This document shows, piece after piece, positions 24,658-32,956 of a DNA stretch of 38,246 bases. The stretch is from Acidovorax sp. HMWF029. GTDB taxonomy: Bacteria; Pseudomonadota; Gammaproteobacteria; Burkholderiales; Burkholderiaceae_C. Under the pieces are notes generated by a model. It did no database searches. It was not told where the DNA came from and saw nothing but the letters and a program-made list of their open reading frames with translations. The stretch lies in assembly GCF_003060895.1 (NCBI RefSeq), contig NZ_QAIH01000188.1, forward strand, positions 1 to 38,246, read 5' to 3'. Each line of letters opens with the position of its first letter. Position 1 is the stretch's first letter. Both the position numbers and the translations under genes were made by a program.

Positions 24658-25776
24658 CTAGGAGCTGGGGGGCGTTGAGCGTTTGTTTCTGGTGAACTGC
24701 CACCAGGGCAGCACCCGGCTCATGGCCAGCACTTCACCGCAGTGCAAGGGGCTGTAGCCGGGCAAGGTGGCCATCTGGGCCAGCCACTCGGGGGTTTGCA
24801 GCAGGGTGCGCAGGGCCAGCGTGGCGGGTTGGTCCAGGCTGGCCTTCAGGCAGGCGAGGTGGTAGCGCTCGTGCACCAGCGGCACAAAATCCAGCCCGCG
24901 CGCACGCGCTGCCACCTCGATGCCCATGCCCACATCGGCGGCCCCGGCGGCCACGGCCTGGGCGATGGCGGTGTGGGATGGCTCGTTGAGCGCATAGCCG
25001 ACGATGCCCTGCGCATCCAGCCCCGCCTGGGCCAGCAGGTCGTCCAGCAGCACCCGCGTGCCCGTGCCCAGGGGCCGGTTCAAGAAGCGCGCGCCGGTGC
25101 GGGCCACATCCTGCAGGCTGTGCAGCGCCAGCGGGTTGCCCGGCGCGACGATGAGGCCCTGCGTGCGCTGGGCAAAGCCGATGATCTTGTGCAGGCCAGG
25201 CTGCAGCAGGGGCTGGTAGGTGTGGGCGGTGAGCGAGTCGGCCCCGGCATTGTCTACCGTGTGGAAGCCCGCCAGTGTGCAGCGCCCTTCGTTGAGCGCG
25301 CGGATCGCGTCCACGCTGCCAGTGAAGCGGATATCGAGGTGCAGCGCGCCCGCATCGGCCTGCGCGGCATGTGCGCGCAGCGCCACCAGGGCGTCGTCGT
25401 GGCTGGCGTACAGGGTGAGCACATGGGCGTTGGGGTCGAAGGCCACGGCAAACGCGCGTTCCAGGTCGGCGTGCAGCGCCGCAATCTGCGGTGCCAGCCG
25501 CGCCTGGGCCTGGCGTTCGGCCCACAGCAGTTTGGCGCCGAACTCGCTCAGCTGCGCCGACTGGCCCTTGCCCCAGATGATCAGCTCGCCGCCCAGCTGG
25601 TCCTCCCAGCGCTTGAGCGCGCCCCAGACATGGCGGTATGAAAGGTCCAGCGCACGTGCGGCTCCCGAGATGGAGCCATGTTCTGCTACGGCCTGCAGCA
25701 GCTCGGGCAGCGGGTTGCGGATGAGGGCATTGCCCGCATCCTTGCTGAGTGTGTAGTGAAGTTGGACCCTATGCAC
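24658..25776 (-). CDS. ModE-type HTH regulator with a PBP-like (substrate-binding) sensor domain
   Basis: The 372-residue protein has an N-terminal winged helix like ModE/LysR (about 22-90: LLQAVAEHGSISGAARALDLSYRHVWGALKRWEDQLGGELI) and a C-terminal domain resembling periplasmic binding proteins but without a signal peptide (about 115-340, containing RFLNRPLGTGTRVLLDDLL and GAADVGMGIEVAARARGLDFVPL). This pairing is typical of one-component regulators beside tungstate or molybdate uptake genes. It is divergent from tupB across a 63-nt gap with a small dyad, so it probably controls the tup operon in response to cytoplasmic oxyanion. The start is GTG. The last 30 residues are basic and may be unstructured. 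Confidence 0.82.
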   Translation of the reverse strand: MHRVQLHYTLSKDAGNALIRNPLPELLQAVAEHGSISGAARALDLSYRHVWGALKRWEDQLGGELIIWGKGQSAQLSEFGAKLLWAERQAQARLAPQIAALHADLERAFAVAFDPNAHVLTLYASHDDALVALRAHAAQADAGALHLDIRFTGSVDAIRALNEGRCTLAGFHTVDNAGADSLTAHTYQPLLQPGLHKIIGFAQRTQGLIVAPGNPLALHSLQDVARTGARFLNRPLGTGTRVLLDDLLAQAGLDAQGIVGYALNEPSHTAIAQAVAAGAADVGMGIEVAARARGLDFVPLVHERYHLACLKASLDQPATLALRTLLQTPEWLAQMATLPGYSPLHCGEVLAMSRVLPWWQFTRNKRSTPPSS

Positions 25777-25784
25777 GGACGTTC

Positions 25785-25798
25785 ATATCGCTGGATAT
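25785..25798. promoter_or_regulatory. Dyad between the regulator and tupB, possible operator
   Basis: The arms atatc (25785-25789) and gatat (25794-25798) are perfect inverted repeats around gctg. It sits in the 63-nt divergent gap, only 9 nt from the regulator start and 41 nt from tupB. ATAT-containing inverted half-sites are the general style of ModE-family operators. Confidence 0.4.
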
Positions 25799-25839
25799 TG
25801 GATGGGTGCCTACGATAGCCCAAACCGATCCTCTGGCCC

Positions 25840-26577
25840 ATGTCCACTCTCACCGAAAGCGCGGTCACAGCGCTGCAGCTCACCCTCTCGTCCGACCCCG
25901 TCCTCTGGGCCATCGTGGGCCGATCCTTGTCTGTCAGTGCCACGGCCTGCCTGCTGGCCTGTGGTATGGGCTTGGTGCTGGGCGCCTGGCTGGGCGTGGC
26001 CCGCTTCACGGGACGCGGGGCGGCGCTGGCGGTGCTCAATACCCTGCTTGCTGTGCCCTCGGTGGTGGTAGGGCTGGTGGTGTACCTGGTGCTGTCACGC
26101 AGCGGGCCGCTGGGGTCGCTGGGCTGGCTGTTCAGCTTCAAGGCCATGGTGCTGGCGCAGGCCATCCTGGTGCTGCCCGTGGTCACCGCGCTCACGCGCC
26201 AGGTGGTGGAAGACGCCGAGCGCGCGCATGGCGAGCAGCTGCGGTCCATGGGCGCGGGCCCGCTCCTGCGGGCCCTGCTGCTGGCCTGGGACGAGCGCTA
26301 TGCCTTGCTCACGGTGCTGCTGGCCTCGTTCGGCCGCGCCATCTCCGAGGTGGGTGCCGTGATGATCGTGGGCGGCAACATCGACGGCTTCACGCGCGTG
26401 ATGACCACGGCCATTGCGCTGGAGACCAGCAAGGGCGACCTGCCCCTGGCGCTGGCGCTGGGCATCATCCTGCTGGCCGTGGTGCTGGTGCTCAATGTGC
26501 TGATTGCGCTGCTGCGCCGCTGGCGTGAGTGGGTGGATGGCTCGGCAAGTGGCACCTCGGTGGGGGTGGCGGCATGA
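25840..26577 (+). CDS. tupB: Tungstate ABC transporter permease
   Basis: The 245-residue protein has about six membrane segments and the ABC permease loop AHGEQLRSMGAG. The segment FGRAISEVGAVMIVGGNIDGFTRVMTTAIALETSKGD is characteristic of TupB-type permeases and differs from ModB. It works with TupC and TupA to import tungstate for tungsten or molybdenum-cofactor enzymes. Its stop overlaps the tupC start (ATGA). The start lacks a clear Shine-Dalgarno sequence. It is divergent from a ModE-type regulator. Confidence 0.9.
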   Translation: MSTLTESAVTALQLTLSSDPVLWAIVGRSLSVSATACLLACGMGLVLGAWLGVARFTGRGAALAVLNTLLAVPSVVVGLVVYLVLSRSGPLGSLGWLFSFKAMVLAQAILVLPVVTALTRQVVEDAERAHGEQLRSMGAGPLLRALLLAWDERYALLTVLLASFGRAISEVGAVMIVGGNIDGFTRVMTTAIALETSKGDLPLALALGIILLAVVLVLNVLIALLRRWREWVDGSASGTSVGVAA

Positions 26578-27302
26578 GCGGCCTGCCAGACTCCCCCTGG
26601 GCCGATCTGCGCCAGGTGACGGTGCGCTACGGCCGCGTGCCCGCGCTGGAGCAGGTCACGCTGCGCATCAACCCCGGCGAGCGCGTGGCGCTGGTGGGCG
26701 CCAACGGCAGTGGCAAGAGCACCTTGCTGCGCGTGCTCAACGGCCTGGCGGGCACCCAGGCGGGCGGCCTGCACTGCGATGCCACGCTGCGCCAGGCCAT
26801 GCTGTTCCAGCGCCCGCACATGCTGCGCACCAGTGCCCAGAACAACGTGGCGCTGGGTCTGTGGCTGCGCGGCACGCGCTGGCGCGATGCGCGGCTGCAG
26901 GCGCTGACGGCGCTGCAGCGCGTGGGCCTGCAGGACATTGCCGCGCAGAACGCCCGCACGCTGTCAGGCGGCCAGCAACAGCGCGTAGCGCTGGCGCGCG
27001 CCTGGGCGCTGCGGCCCGACGTGCTGCTGCTCGACGAACCCACCGCCAGCCTCGACCCGCACGCCAAGCGCGAGGTCGAGGCCCTCATGGCCGACTTTGC
27101 GGCCAGCCATGGCGCGGCTGGCCCGGCCCACCCGGTGACCATGGTGTTCAGCAGCCACAACCTGGGCCAGGTCAAGCGCCTGGCCAGCCGCGTGATCTAC
27201 CTGGAGCACGGCCGCCTGGTGGCCGACCTTCCGGTGCACGACTTTTTCAACGGCCCCCTGCCGGAGGCCGCCCGTTTGTTTGTCAAAGGAGAACTGGGAT
27301 GA
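26574..27302 (+). CDS. tupC: Tungstate ABC transporter ATP-binding protein
   Basis: The 242-residue ATPase has Walker A GANGSGKST, the Q-loop LFQRPHML, the ABC signature LSGGQQQR, Walker B VLLLDEP and the H-loop SSHN. It lacks the C-terminal TOBE domain found in ModC, as expected for TupC. I chose the ATG at 26574, which overlaps the tupB stop; the frame is open upstream inside tupB. The tupA start overlaps its stop by ATGA, so all three tup genes are translationally linked. Confidence 0.92.
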   Translation: MSGLPDSPWADLRQVTVRYGRVPALEQVTLRINPGERVALVGANGSGKSTLLRVLNGLAGTQAGGLHCDATLRQAMLFQRPHMLRTSAQNNVALGLWLRGTRWRDARLQALTALQRVGLQDIAAQNARTLSGGQQQRVALARAWALRPDVLLLDEPTASLDPHAKREVEALMADFAASHGAAGPAHPVTMVFSSHNLGQVKRLASRVIYLEHGRLVADLPVHDFFNGPLPEAARLFVKGELG

Positions 27303-28138
27303 TGGCAATGACTAAAAATTTCAGGCTTTTTAAGCCTTCTGCGCGCGTCCAGTATGCGTTAATTGCTACTGTTTTTGTAGCGTGTGGCGCTGCGTCGGCC
27401 CAGAGCATCACCATGGCGTCCACCACCTCCACCGAGCAGTCGGGCCTGTTCGGCCACCTGATGCCCGAGTTCAAGAAGGCCAGTGGCCTGGATGTGAAAG
27501 TGGTGGCGCTGGGCACCGGCCAGGCGCTCGACATGGCGCGCCGGGGCGATGCCGATGTGCTGTTTGTGCACGACCAGGTGGCCGAAGAGAAGTTTGTGGC
27601 CGATGGTTGGGGCGTGAAGCGCTACCCCGTGATGTACAACGACTTCATCCTGATCGGCCCCAAGGACGACCCGGTGGGCACCAAGGGCAAGGACATCGTG
27701 GCTGCGCTGCAGAAGTTGGCCACGGCCAACGGCAGCTTTGTGTCGCGCGGCGACAAGAGCGGCACGCACGCGGCCGAGCTGCGCTACTGGAAGCTCGCGG
27801 GCGCCGACGCTGCCAAGGGCAGCGGCTACAAGGAATGTGGCTGCGGCATGGGCCCCGCGCTCAATATCGCGGCCTCAAGCAACGCCTATGTGCTGGCCGA
27901 CCGGGGCACCTGGCTCAACTTCAAGAACCGCGCCGACCTGGCCGTGCTGGTCGAGGGCGACACCAAGCTCTTCAACCAGTACGGCGTGATGGTGGTAAAC
28001 CCCGCCAAGCACCCGCACGTGAAGGCGCAGGACGCGCAGAAGTTTGTGGACTGGGTGGTGTCGCCTGCAGGTCAGCAGGTCATCGCGGGCTACAAGATCG
28101 GGGGCGAGCAGCTGTTCTTCCCCAACGCGGCAAAGTGA
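27299..28138 (+). CDS. tupA: Tungstate-binding periplasmic protein
   Basis: The 279-residue protein has a signal peptide cleaved about A34/Q35 (ASAQS) and the TupA oxyanion motif STTST (41-45). SRGDKSGTH with R150 supplies a second binding segment. The full family pattern continues through GQALDMARRGDADVLFVHD and ECGCGMGPALNIA. The ATG at 27299 overlaps the tupC stop and has AAGGAG 7 nt upstream; ATGs at 27302 and 27308 follow in frame. Oddity: residues about 6-28, which include the hydrophobic core of the signal peptide, are encoded by a copy of the dispersed repeat seen before dxs and inside hemD. Confidence 0.92.
   Translation: MMAMTKNFRLFKPSARVQYALIATVFVACGAASAQSITMASTTSTEQSGLFGHLMPEFKKASGLDVKVVALGTGQALDMARRGDADVLFVHDQVAEEKFVADGWGVKRYPVMYNDFILIGPKDDPVGTKGKDIVAALQKLATANGSFVSRGDKSGTHAAELRYWKLAGADAAKGSGYKECGCGMGPALNIAASSNAYVLADRGTWLNFKNRADLAVLVEGDTKLFNQYGVMVVNPAKHPHVKAQDAQKFVDWVVSPAGQQVIAGYKIGGEQLFFPNAAK
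27313..27382 (+). repeat. Dispersed repeat (copy C) encoding the TupA signal peptide core
   Basis: The stretch aaaaatttcaggctttttaa ... gctactgtttttgtagc matches the dxs-leader copy over its second half: both contain cct-nct, gtcca-nn-atgcgtta and gcta-n-t at the same spacing. The AT-richness contrasts sharply with the GC-rich tupC-tupA coding sequence on each side. Confidence 0.7.
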
Positions 28139-28147
28139 GCGGGCGCC

Positions 28148-28972
28148 ATGGCACCCCGTTCCCTGGTGGCTGTGGCGGCAGCCACCGTGTGGGCGTTGGC
28201 CGGTTGTTCGGCGGGCCCTGCCAAGGCGCCCGTGGCTGAGGTGGCCCCTGTGCAGGTCCATGCCGCAGGCAGCCTGCGCGAGGCCTTCACCGAGATCGCA
28301 CGCGACCATGAAGCACGCACGGGCCAGAAGGTGGCGCTGGCCTTTGGCGCCTCCGGCCTGCTGCGGGAGCGCATCGAAAAGGGCGAGCCCGCGCAGGTGT
28401 TTGCCTCGGCCGACACCGATCACCCCCAGCGCCTGGCGGCCCGTGGCGGCTGGTCGGCCCCGGTGGTGTTCACACGCAATGCGCTGTGCGCGCTGACCAG
28501 CGAGCAGATCAACGCCACGCCATACACCCTGCTGGCCACCTTGCTGCGCAGCGATGTGCGTGTGGGCACCTCTACGCCCAAGGCCGACCCATCGGGCGAT
28601 TACGCCTGGGCGCTGTTCCGCCAGGCCGACAAGATTCAGCCGGGTGCCTATGCCCAGCTGGACGCCAAGGCCCTGAAGCTCACCGGCGGCGCGGATTCGC
28701 CCAAGCCGCCGGCAGGCCGGGGCACCTATGCCTGGGTGATGGACCAGCGCCAGGCTGATGTGTTCCTGACCTACTGCACCAATGCCGTGGCTGCGCAGGC
28801 CGAGGTGCCGCGTCTGCGGGTGGTGCAGTTGCCGCCCGCGCTGCAGGTAGGCGCGGCCTATGGCCTGACGGTGCGCGCCGATGCGCCTGCGGCAGCGCAG
28901 GCCTTTGCCGAGGCGCTGCGCCAACCGGCGGCGCAGGCGGTGCTGCTGCGGCTGGGGTTTGGGGCGCCCTGA
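28148..28972 (+). CDS. ModA-like oxyanion-binding lipoprotein in the tup operon
   Basis: The 274-residue product is a ModA-family binding protein: VHAAGSLREAFTEIARDHEARTG, then VALAFGASGLLRERIEKGEPAQVFASAD, which supply the Ser-containing oxyanion loops, and GTYAWVMDQRQADVFLTYCTNA later. It differs from the true modA product here by a lipoprotein signal with lipobox LAGC (C20). It begins 9 nt after tupA and ends before the operon terminator, so it is expressed with tupBCA although it has no permease of its own. It may hand molybdate, tungstate or a related anion to TupBC, or to ModBC 4 kb away. Which anion it binds is unknown. Confidence 0.8.
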   Translation: MAPRSLVAVAAATVWALAGCSAGPAKAPVAEVAPVQVHAAGSLREAFTEIARDHEARTGQKVALAFGASGLLRERIEKGEPAQVFASADTDHPQRLAARGGWSAPVVFTRNALCALTSEQINATPYTLLATLLRSDVRVGTSTPKADPSGDYAWALFRQADKIQPGAYAQLDAKALKLTGGADSPKPPAGRGTYAWVMDQRQADVFLTYCTNAVAAQAEVPRLRVVQLPPALQVGAAYGLTVRADAPAAAQAFAEALRQPAAQAVLLRLGFGAP

Positions 28973-29017
28973 CAAAGGGCTTCAGCGGCCTGACGTTGCC
29001 TGCATTGAGTGTGTATA

Positions 29018-29062
29018 CGCGCCGTGCCTGACTGCCTGGTGGGGGGGCACGGCGTGCTTTTT
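29018..29062 (+). terminator. Terminator of the tup operon
   Basis: The arms cgccgtgcc (29020-29028) and ggcacggcg (29046-29054), extended by two more pairs, are followed by ttttt (29058-29062). It lies 46 nt after the stop of the ModA-like lipoprotein. The loop is long (17 nt). Confidence 0.75.
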
Positions 29063-29083
29063 GTTCATTGGCTGTTTCCGCGC

Positions 29084-30784
29084 TCAGTCATCATCCCGGC
29101 GGTGGCTGCTGCGCCAGATGGCCCGCACCAGCCACAGGCCACACACCACGGCGCCAAGGAAGCCCAGAAAACCAAACGCGGGCAACCCGAACAGCGTGGG
29201 CCCGCCCTTAACGGTCATCACGATGGACGAGCCGATGATCAGCGCCGCAATCACCAGCGCCATGGCCAAGCGGTTGGCTGAACGGTCGATTTGGTCGCCC
29301 ACGCGCTTGAGGTGGGCCAGCTCAATGCCCACCTGCAGGTGCCCGCGCCGCGCATTGCGCAGCAGCCGCCCTATGTCTTCCGGCAGTTGCTCGGCAGTGG
29401 CAAGAACCCGCCGCAGTGCGCCCCAGGCGCGACCGGCCAGCGCCTCGGGGCGGTAGCGGTTGCGCACCACCTGCTTGAGCACGGGCAGGGTTTCGGTCGC
29501 CATGTGAAAGCCCGGGTCCAGGTTGCGGCCCATGCCTTCGAGCGAAATGAAGGCCTTGATCAGCAGTGCGAGGTCGGGCGGCAGGCCCAGGCGGTGCTCG
29601 CGCAGGATGGCGCTCACGTCCGCCAGCATCTGGCCCAGGCTCAGCTGTGCCAGCGGCACGCCGTGGTACTGGTCCACAAAGGCCTCGACCTCGGTTTCGA
29701 GTTGGCCCAGGTTCAGGCCCGGTGCGTCGCCCGTCCAGTCCAGCAGCACATCGGCTACCACCTGGGGCTGATGCTCCACCAGGCCCAGCAGCAGCTGCAG
29801 CAGCTCATCGCGCCGCCTCTGCGACAGGCGCCCCACCATCCCGAAGTCTATGAAAGCGATGCGGTTGCCCGGCAGATAGAACACGTTGCCAGGGTGCGGG
29901 TCGGCATGGAACAGGCCGTCTTCCACAATCATCTTGATCACCGCCTGCGCGCCCCGCTGCGCCAGCACACGCCGGTCAAAACCTGCCTCGGGCGTGAGCG
30001 CTGCCAGCGCGCTGCCGGGCGTGCCGTCGATGAAATCCTGCACGTTGATACGCTCATGCGTGTAGGTCCAGTGCACGCGCGGGATCACGATGTGCGGTAG
30101 TGCTCCGGCCATGTTGGCGGCAATGCGCTCGGCCTGGCGGCATTCGCCCGCCAGGTCCAGCTCGCGGCGCAGTGAGCGCGCGAACTCGCGCACCAGTTGC
30201 TGGGGGCGGTAAGGCTTGATCGCGGGTAGCTCTGCCTCGGCCAGTGCGGCCAGGCGCAGCAGCAGGCGCAGGTCGGCATGGATGGTGTCGGCAATGCCGG
30301 GGCGGCGGATCTTGACCACCACTTCGGCGCCACCATGCAGTCGGGCGCGGTGCACCTGGGCGATGGAAGCGGCAGCCAGTGGCGTGGTGTCGAACCACGC
30401 AAATACTTCCTCGGGCTCGGCACCCAGGTCTTCACGCAGCTGCGGGCGCAGTGCTTCAAAGGGCACGGCGGGCACTTGGCTGTGCAGCTTCTCAAATTCG
30501 GCTATCCATTCGGGGCCGAACAGGTCGGCCCGGCCTGCGAGGATCTGCCCGAACTTCACAAACGTCGGGCCCAGCTCTTCCAGGGCCAGCCGCACCTGCT
30601 CCGGGGGCTCCACGCGGGCCAGGTCGGCAGCGTGGGCCCAGTTCAGCGCCTGGCCTGCGCGCTCCAGCCGGTCGGCCAGGCCAAGGCGGCGCACGGTGTC
30701 GCCAAATCCGTGGCGCACCATCACGCCCAGGATTTCCTTCAGGCGCCCCAGGTCGCGGGCCGTGTCCAGCGTTTCGATAAGCAT
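29084..30784 (-). CDS. ubiB: UbiB-family atypical kinase/ATPase for ubiquinone synthesis
   Basis: UbiB (ABC1/ADCK family) assists aerobic ubiquinone synthesis at the inner membrane. The 566-residue length is usual. Motifs include ELGPTFVKFGQILAGR (KxGQ), the Ala-rich loop PLAAASIAQVHRA, KIRRPGI with the conserved Lys, DPHPGN and IDFGMVG as the metal-binding Asp, and two C-terminal membrane segments (about 505-525 and 530-550). The start lies 15 nt after the stop of a DUF2269 gene on the same strand, so it may be the last gene of a four-gene operon beginning at 32786. The C-terminus is rich in Arg and Asp. Confidence 0.93.
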   Translation of the reverse strand: MLIETLDTARDLGRLKEILGVMVRHGFGDTVRRLGLADRLERAGQALNWAHAADLARVEPPEQVRLALEELGPTFVKFGQILAGRADLFGPEWIAEFEKLHSQVPAVPFEALRPQLREDLGAEPEEVFAWFDTTPLAAASIAQVHRARLHGGAEVVVKIRRPGIADTIHADLRLLLRLAALAEAELPAIKPYRPQQLVREFARSLRRELDLAGECRQAERIAANMAGALPHIVIPRVHWTYTHERINVQDFIDGTPGSALAALTPEAGFDRRVLAQRGAQAVIKMIVEDGLFHADPHPGNVFYLPGNRIAFIDFGMVGRLSQRRRDELLQLLLGLVEHQPQVVADVLLDWTGDAPGLNLGQLETEVEAFVDQYHGVPLAQLSLGQMLADVSAILREHRLGLPPDLALLIKAFISLEGMGRNLDPGFHMATETLPVLKQVVRNRYRPEALAGRAWGALRRVLATAEQLPEDIGRLLRNARRGHLQVGIELAHLKRVGDQIDRSANRLAMALVIAALIIGSSIVMTVKGGPTLFGLPAFGFLGFLGAVVCGLWLVRAIWRSSHRRDDD

Positions 30785-30799
30785 GGGGCCATCATAGGT

Positions 30800-31276
30800 T
30801 CAGGAGCCCAGGGTGGGCTTGGTCACCATCAGGTAGAACACCACGGCCATCGCCACAAAGGCCGGGTAGCCCAGCGCCTCCCACCAGCGTGCATAGCGCC
30901 AGTACAGCGGGGGCAGCACGCCGTCGCCCTGCACGGCCTGCGCTGCCATGTCGCGCATGCGCAGCTGCAGCCACACCACGGGCAGCCAGCAGGCTCCGGC
31001 CACCAGGTACAGCGCGATGGACACAGCCAGCCACGGCGTGCTCCAGGGCAGGCCCGCCATCGCCGCCATGGCCAGCCCCGTGGCAGGCTGGATGAATACC
31101 GTGGGCGTGGTGAACCACCAGTCCGCCCGCACCACCAGGCGCGTGACCACGGCCTGCGCCTGCACATTGCCGCTGCGGTTGGTGAAGAACATGTAGAACG
31201 CCGAGCCCAGCCCGGTGCCCACCAGCAGCACGCTGGAGACGATGTGCAGCCACTTGAGGGTGAGGTACAGGCTCAT
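30800..31276 (-). CDS. DUF2269-type integral membrane protein
   Basis: The 158-residue protein has four membrane segments and begins LTLKWLHIVSSVLLVGTGLGSAFYMFF, followed by WWFTTPTVFIQPATGLAMA and a closing YPAFVAMAVVFYLMVTKP, matching the DUF2269 pattern (conserved His and Trp in the first helices). Function is unknown. The ATG at 31276 overlaps the upstream DoxX-like gene stop by ATGA; an open frame extends upstream to 31366 but lies inside that gene. ubiB follows 15 nt later. Confidence 0.85.
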   Translation of the reverse strand: MSLYLTLKWLHIVSSVLLVGTGLGSAFYMFFTNRSGNVQAQAVVTRLVVRADWWFTTPTVFIQPATGLAMAAMAGLPWSTPWLAVSIALYLVAGACWLPVVWLQLRMRDMAAQAVQGDGVLPPLYWRYARWWEALGYPAFVAMAVVFYLMVTKPTLGS

Positions 31277-31659
31277 GGTGACTTCGCGCGCTCGTCCTGC
31301 AGTAGCACCAGCAAGATGGCGGCAATGGGCAGGTTCTTGGTCAGTGGGCCCAGTGGGTGCAGCCACCAGGACGGGTCAATGGCGCTGGCCAGCAGGGTCA
31401 TGATCCCCATCAGCACCAGGGCTGAGAGGTAGGCTGCCCTGCTCGGTCGCCATGCCATCCAGACGCCCAGTGCAGCATCAGCGGTGGCACCGGTAAGGAT
31501 GAGGAAGTTGGCCAGTCCTTCGATGCTGCTCCACGCGGGGGGCAGGCTGACCAGCAGTGCGCGGCTTTGCCCGTTCAGCTCCACCACGCTCACCAGGGCC
31601 GTGGCCAGCCACACGAAGACGAGGCTCCAGCGCAGCAAACCATGTGCGGCAGGTGTCAT
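31273..31659 (-). CDS. DoxX-like small membrane protein
   Basis: The 128-residue protein has four hydrophobic segments (about 8-25, 47-66, 70-90 and 105-122) in the order of DoxX-like proteins, with the segment FLILTGATADAALGVWMAWRP and ending in a charged tail. Some DoxX relatives take part in quinone or thiol redox steps; here the role is unknown. It overlaps the genes on each side by ATGA (start with the saccharopine-dehydrogenase-like gene, stop with the DUF2269 gene), so the three are tightly coupled. Confidence 0.75.
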   Translation of the reverse strand: MTPAAHGLLRWSLVFVWLATALVSVVELNGQSRALLVSLPPAWSSIEGLANFLILTGATADAALGVWMAWRPSRAAYLSALVLMGIMTLLASAIDPSWWLHPLGPLTKNLPIAAILLVLLQDERAKSP

Positions 31660-32786
31660 GCATCTTCCTCCACCACGTCGGTCACCATGCCCCACTTCGC
31701 AAACTCGGGTGCAAAGGCTGCCAGCGGCAGCAGGCCGGTGCTGGTGTGGGCGCCGATGGGAAGGGCCTGCCCGGAGGCCAGTTGGCGAGCCAGCAGGATG
31801 GCTGCCATGCAGGGGATCTCCGGGCCGTGGTCATGGTCGGCCGCAATGTGCCATGCGCGCTGACGTGGCTGACCCTGGGCGTCGGCGCCAGCCACTCGCA
31901 CCACCATGCCGCCGAGCGGGGTGCCCAGGGCGTCGAGCACGCCGCCGGTGCGGTGCAGCAGCCCCGCCAGCTTTTCGGGGCGGGGCAGCAGCCCCCAGTG
32001 GCGCAGCGCGGCCAGGGTGGCAAAGCTGCGCTGCGCGATGCCCACTTCCAGCGCGGCGCGGAACAGGACGCGGTCGCGCACCCGGTAGTGGGCCGGGAAA
32101 ATCTCCAGGTCCGGGATGTCGCACACCGCCCCCAGGCGCGGCCGCAGGCGGTGGAACTGCACCGGCGTGGGCGCGGCCCAGCCGCGCCGGGGCTGCCAGC
32201 GGCCGCCTTCCCACACGGGGATCGGCAGTCCGCAGTAGCTCAGCACGGCGGCCAGCGTGGCCTCGCCGCGTGGTGCGCGCTGTGCCGGGGCGATGCAGAT
32301 GTCGATGCTGTCGATGTGCTGCCAGCCCTTGCAAAGGTGGTCGATGACGGCCGACGACAGCGCAGGCACGGTGCTGGCCCCGGTGACGGCGGTGCGCCCG
32401 GCCGCTGCAAACGCGGCCTGCAGAGCCTCTGGAAAGTCGCACACAAACCGGCGCCCATCGGCCAGGTCGATGTAGTGCGCGCCTGCTTCGGCCGCCGCCT
32501 GGGCCACGCCGTAGGCCTGGGCCTGGAAGGGGCCTGCCGTGTGGATCACCAGGCTCACGCCCAGCGCACGCAGCCGGTCGGCCAGGCCGGGGGCCTGGTG
32601 GTCCAGCGCAATGCCTTGCGCGCCGTGGCCCAGGGTGTGCGCCAGGGCCTGGGCGCTGGCGGCACTGCGGCCTGCTACCAGCAGTTCGATGCCATGGTCG
32701 GTGGCTGGGTCGCCCGCCAGTGCGCGGCAGATGCGTGCGCCAAAGTTGCCGTAGCCGCCCAGGACCAGGGTTTTGAGGGCTGCCAT
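31656..32786 (-). CDS. Saccharopine dehydrogenase-like NAD(P)-binding protein
   Basis: The 376-residue protein starts with a Rossmann fold (VLGGYGNFGARICRAL, glycine motif GGYGNFG at about 10-16) and continues with the saccharopine-dehydrogenase-like pattern: VIHTAGPFQAQAYGVAQAAAEAGAHYIDLADGR, then TGASTVPALSSAVIDHL. Members of this group act on diverse substrates, often lipids or amino acids, and true saccharopine dehydrogenase activity should not be assumed. It is the first gene of a set with a DoxX-like protein, a DUF2269 protein and possibly ubiB. Upstream, 170 nt separate it from modC. Confidence 0.85.
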   Translation of the reverse strand: MAALKTLVLGGYGNFGARICRALAGDPATDHGIELLVAGRSAASAQALAHTLGHGAQGIALDHQAPGLADRLRALGVSLVIHTAGPFQAQAYGVAQAAAEAGAHYIDLADGRRFVCDFPEALQAAFAAAGRTAVTGASTVPALSSAVIDHLCKGWQHIDSIDICIAPAQRAPRGEATLAAVLSYCGLPIPVWEGGRWQPRRGWAAPTPVQFHRLRPRLGAVCDIPDLEIFPAHYRVRDRVLFRAALEVGIAQRSFATLAALRHWGLLPRPEKLAGLLHRTGGVLDALGTPLGGMVVRVAGADAQGQPRQRAWHIAADHDHGPEIPCMAAILLARQLASGQALPIGAHTSTGLLPLAAFAPEFAKWGMVTDVVEEDA

Positions 32787-32956
32787 GGTTCAGAACCTGC
32801 GCGGCTGGGTGCGCAAGCACTCACGGCGTCGCGCGTGCGCGCCGGTCGTTGATCGATTACCTTGTTTTTTCCACACCATGGCCACCCCGTCCTCCCCTTT
32901 TGTGCTTTGTGTCTGCGGGCCATCATACGGTCGGTGCGGCCTGCTCTCGGGCGGGG

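Noticed and set aside
26504-27298. N-terminal extension of tupA over tupC
   Set aside because: The frame of tupA is open through tupC, but tupC itself has complete ATPase motifs in another frame and the tupA ATG at 27299 has a good ribosome binding site and a signal peptide.
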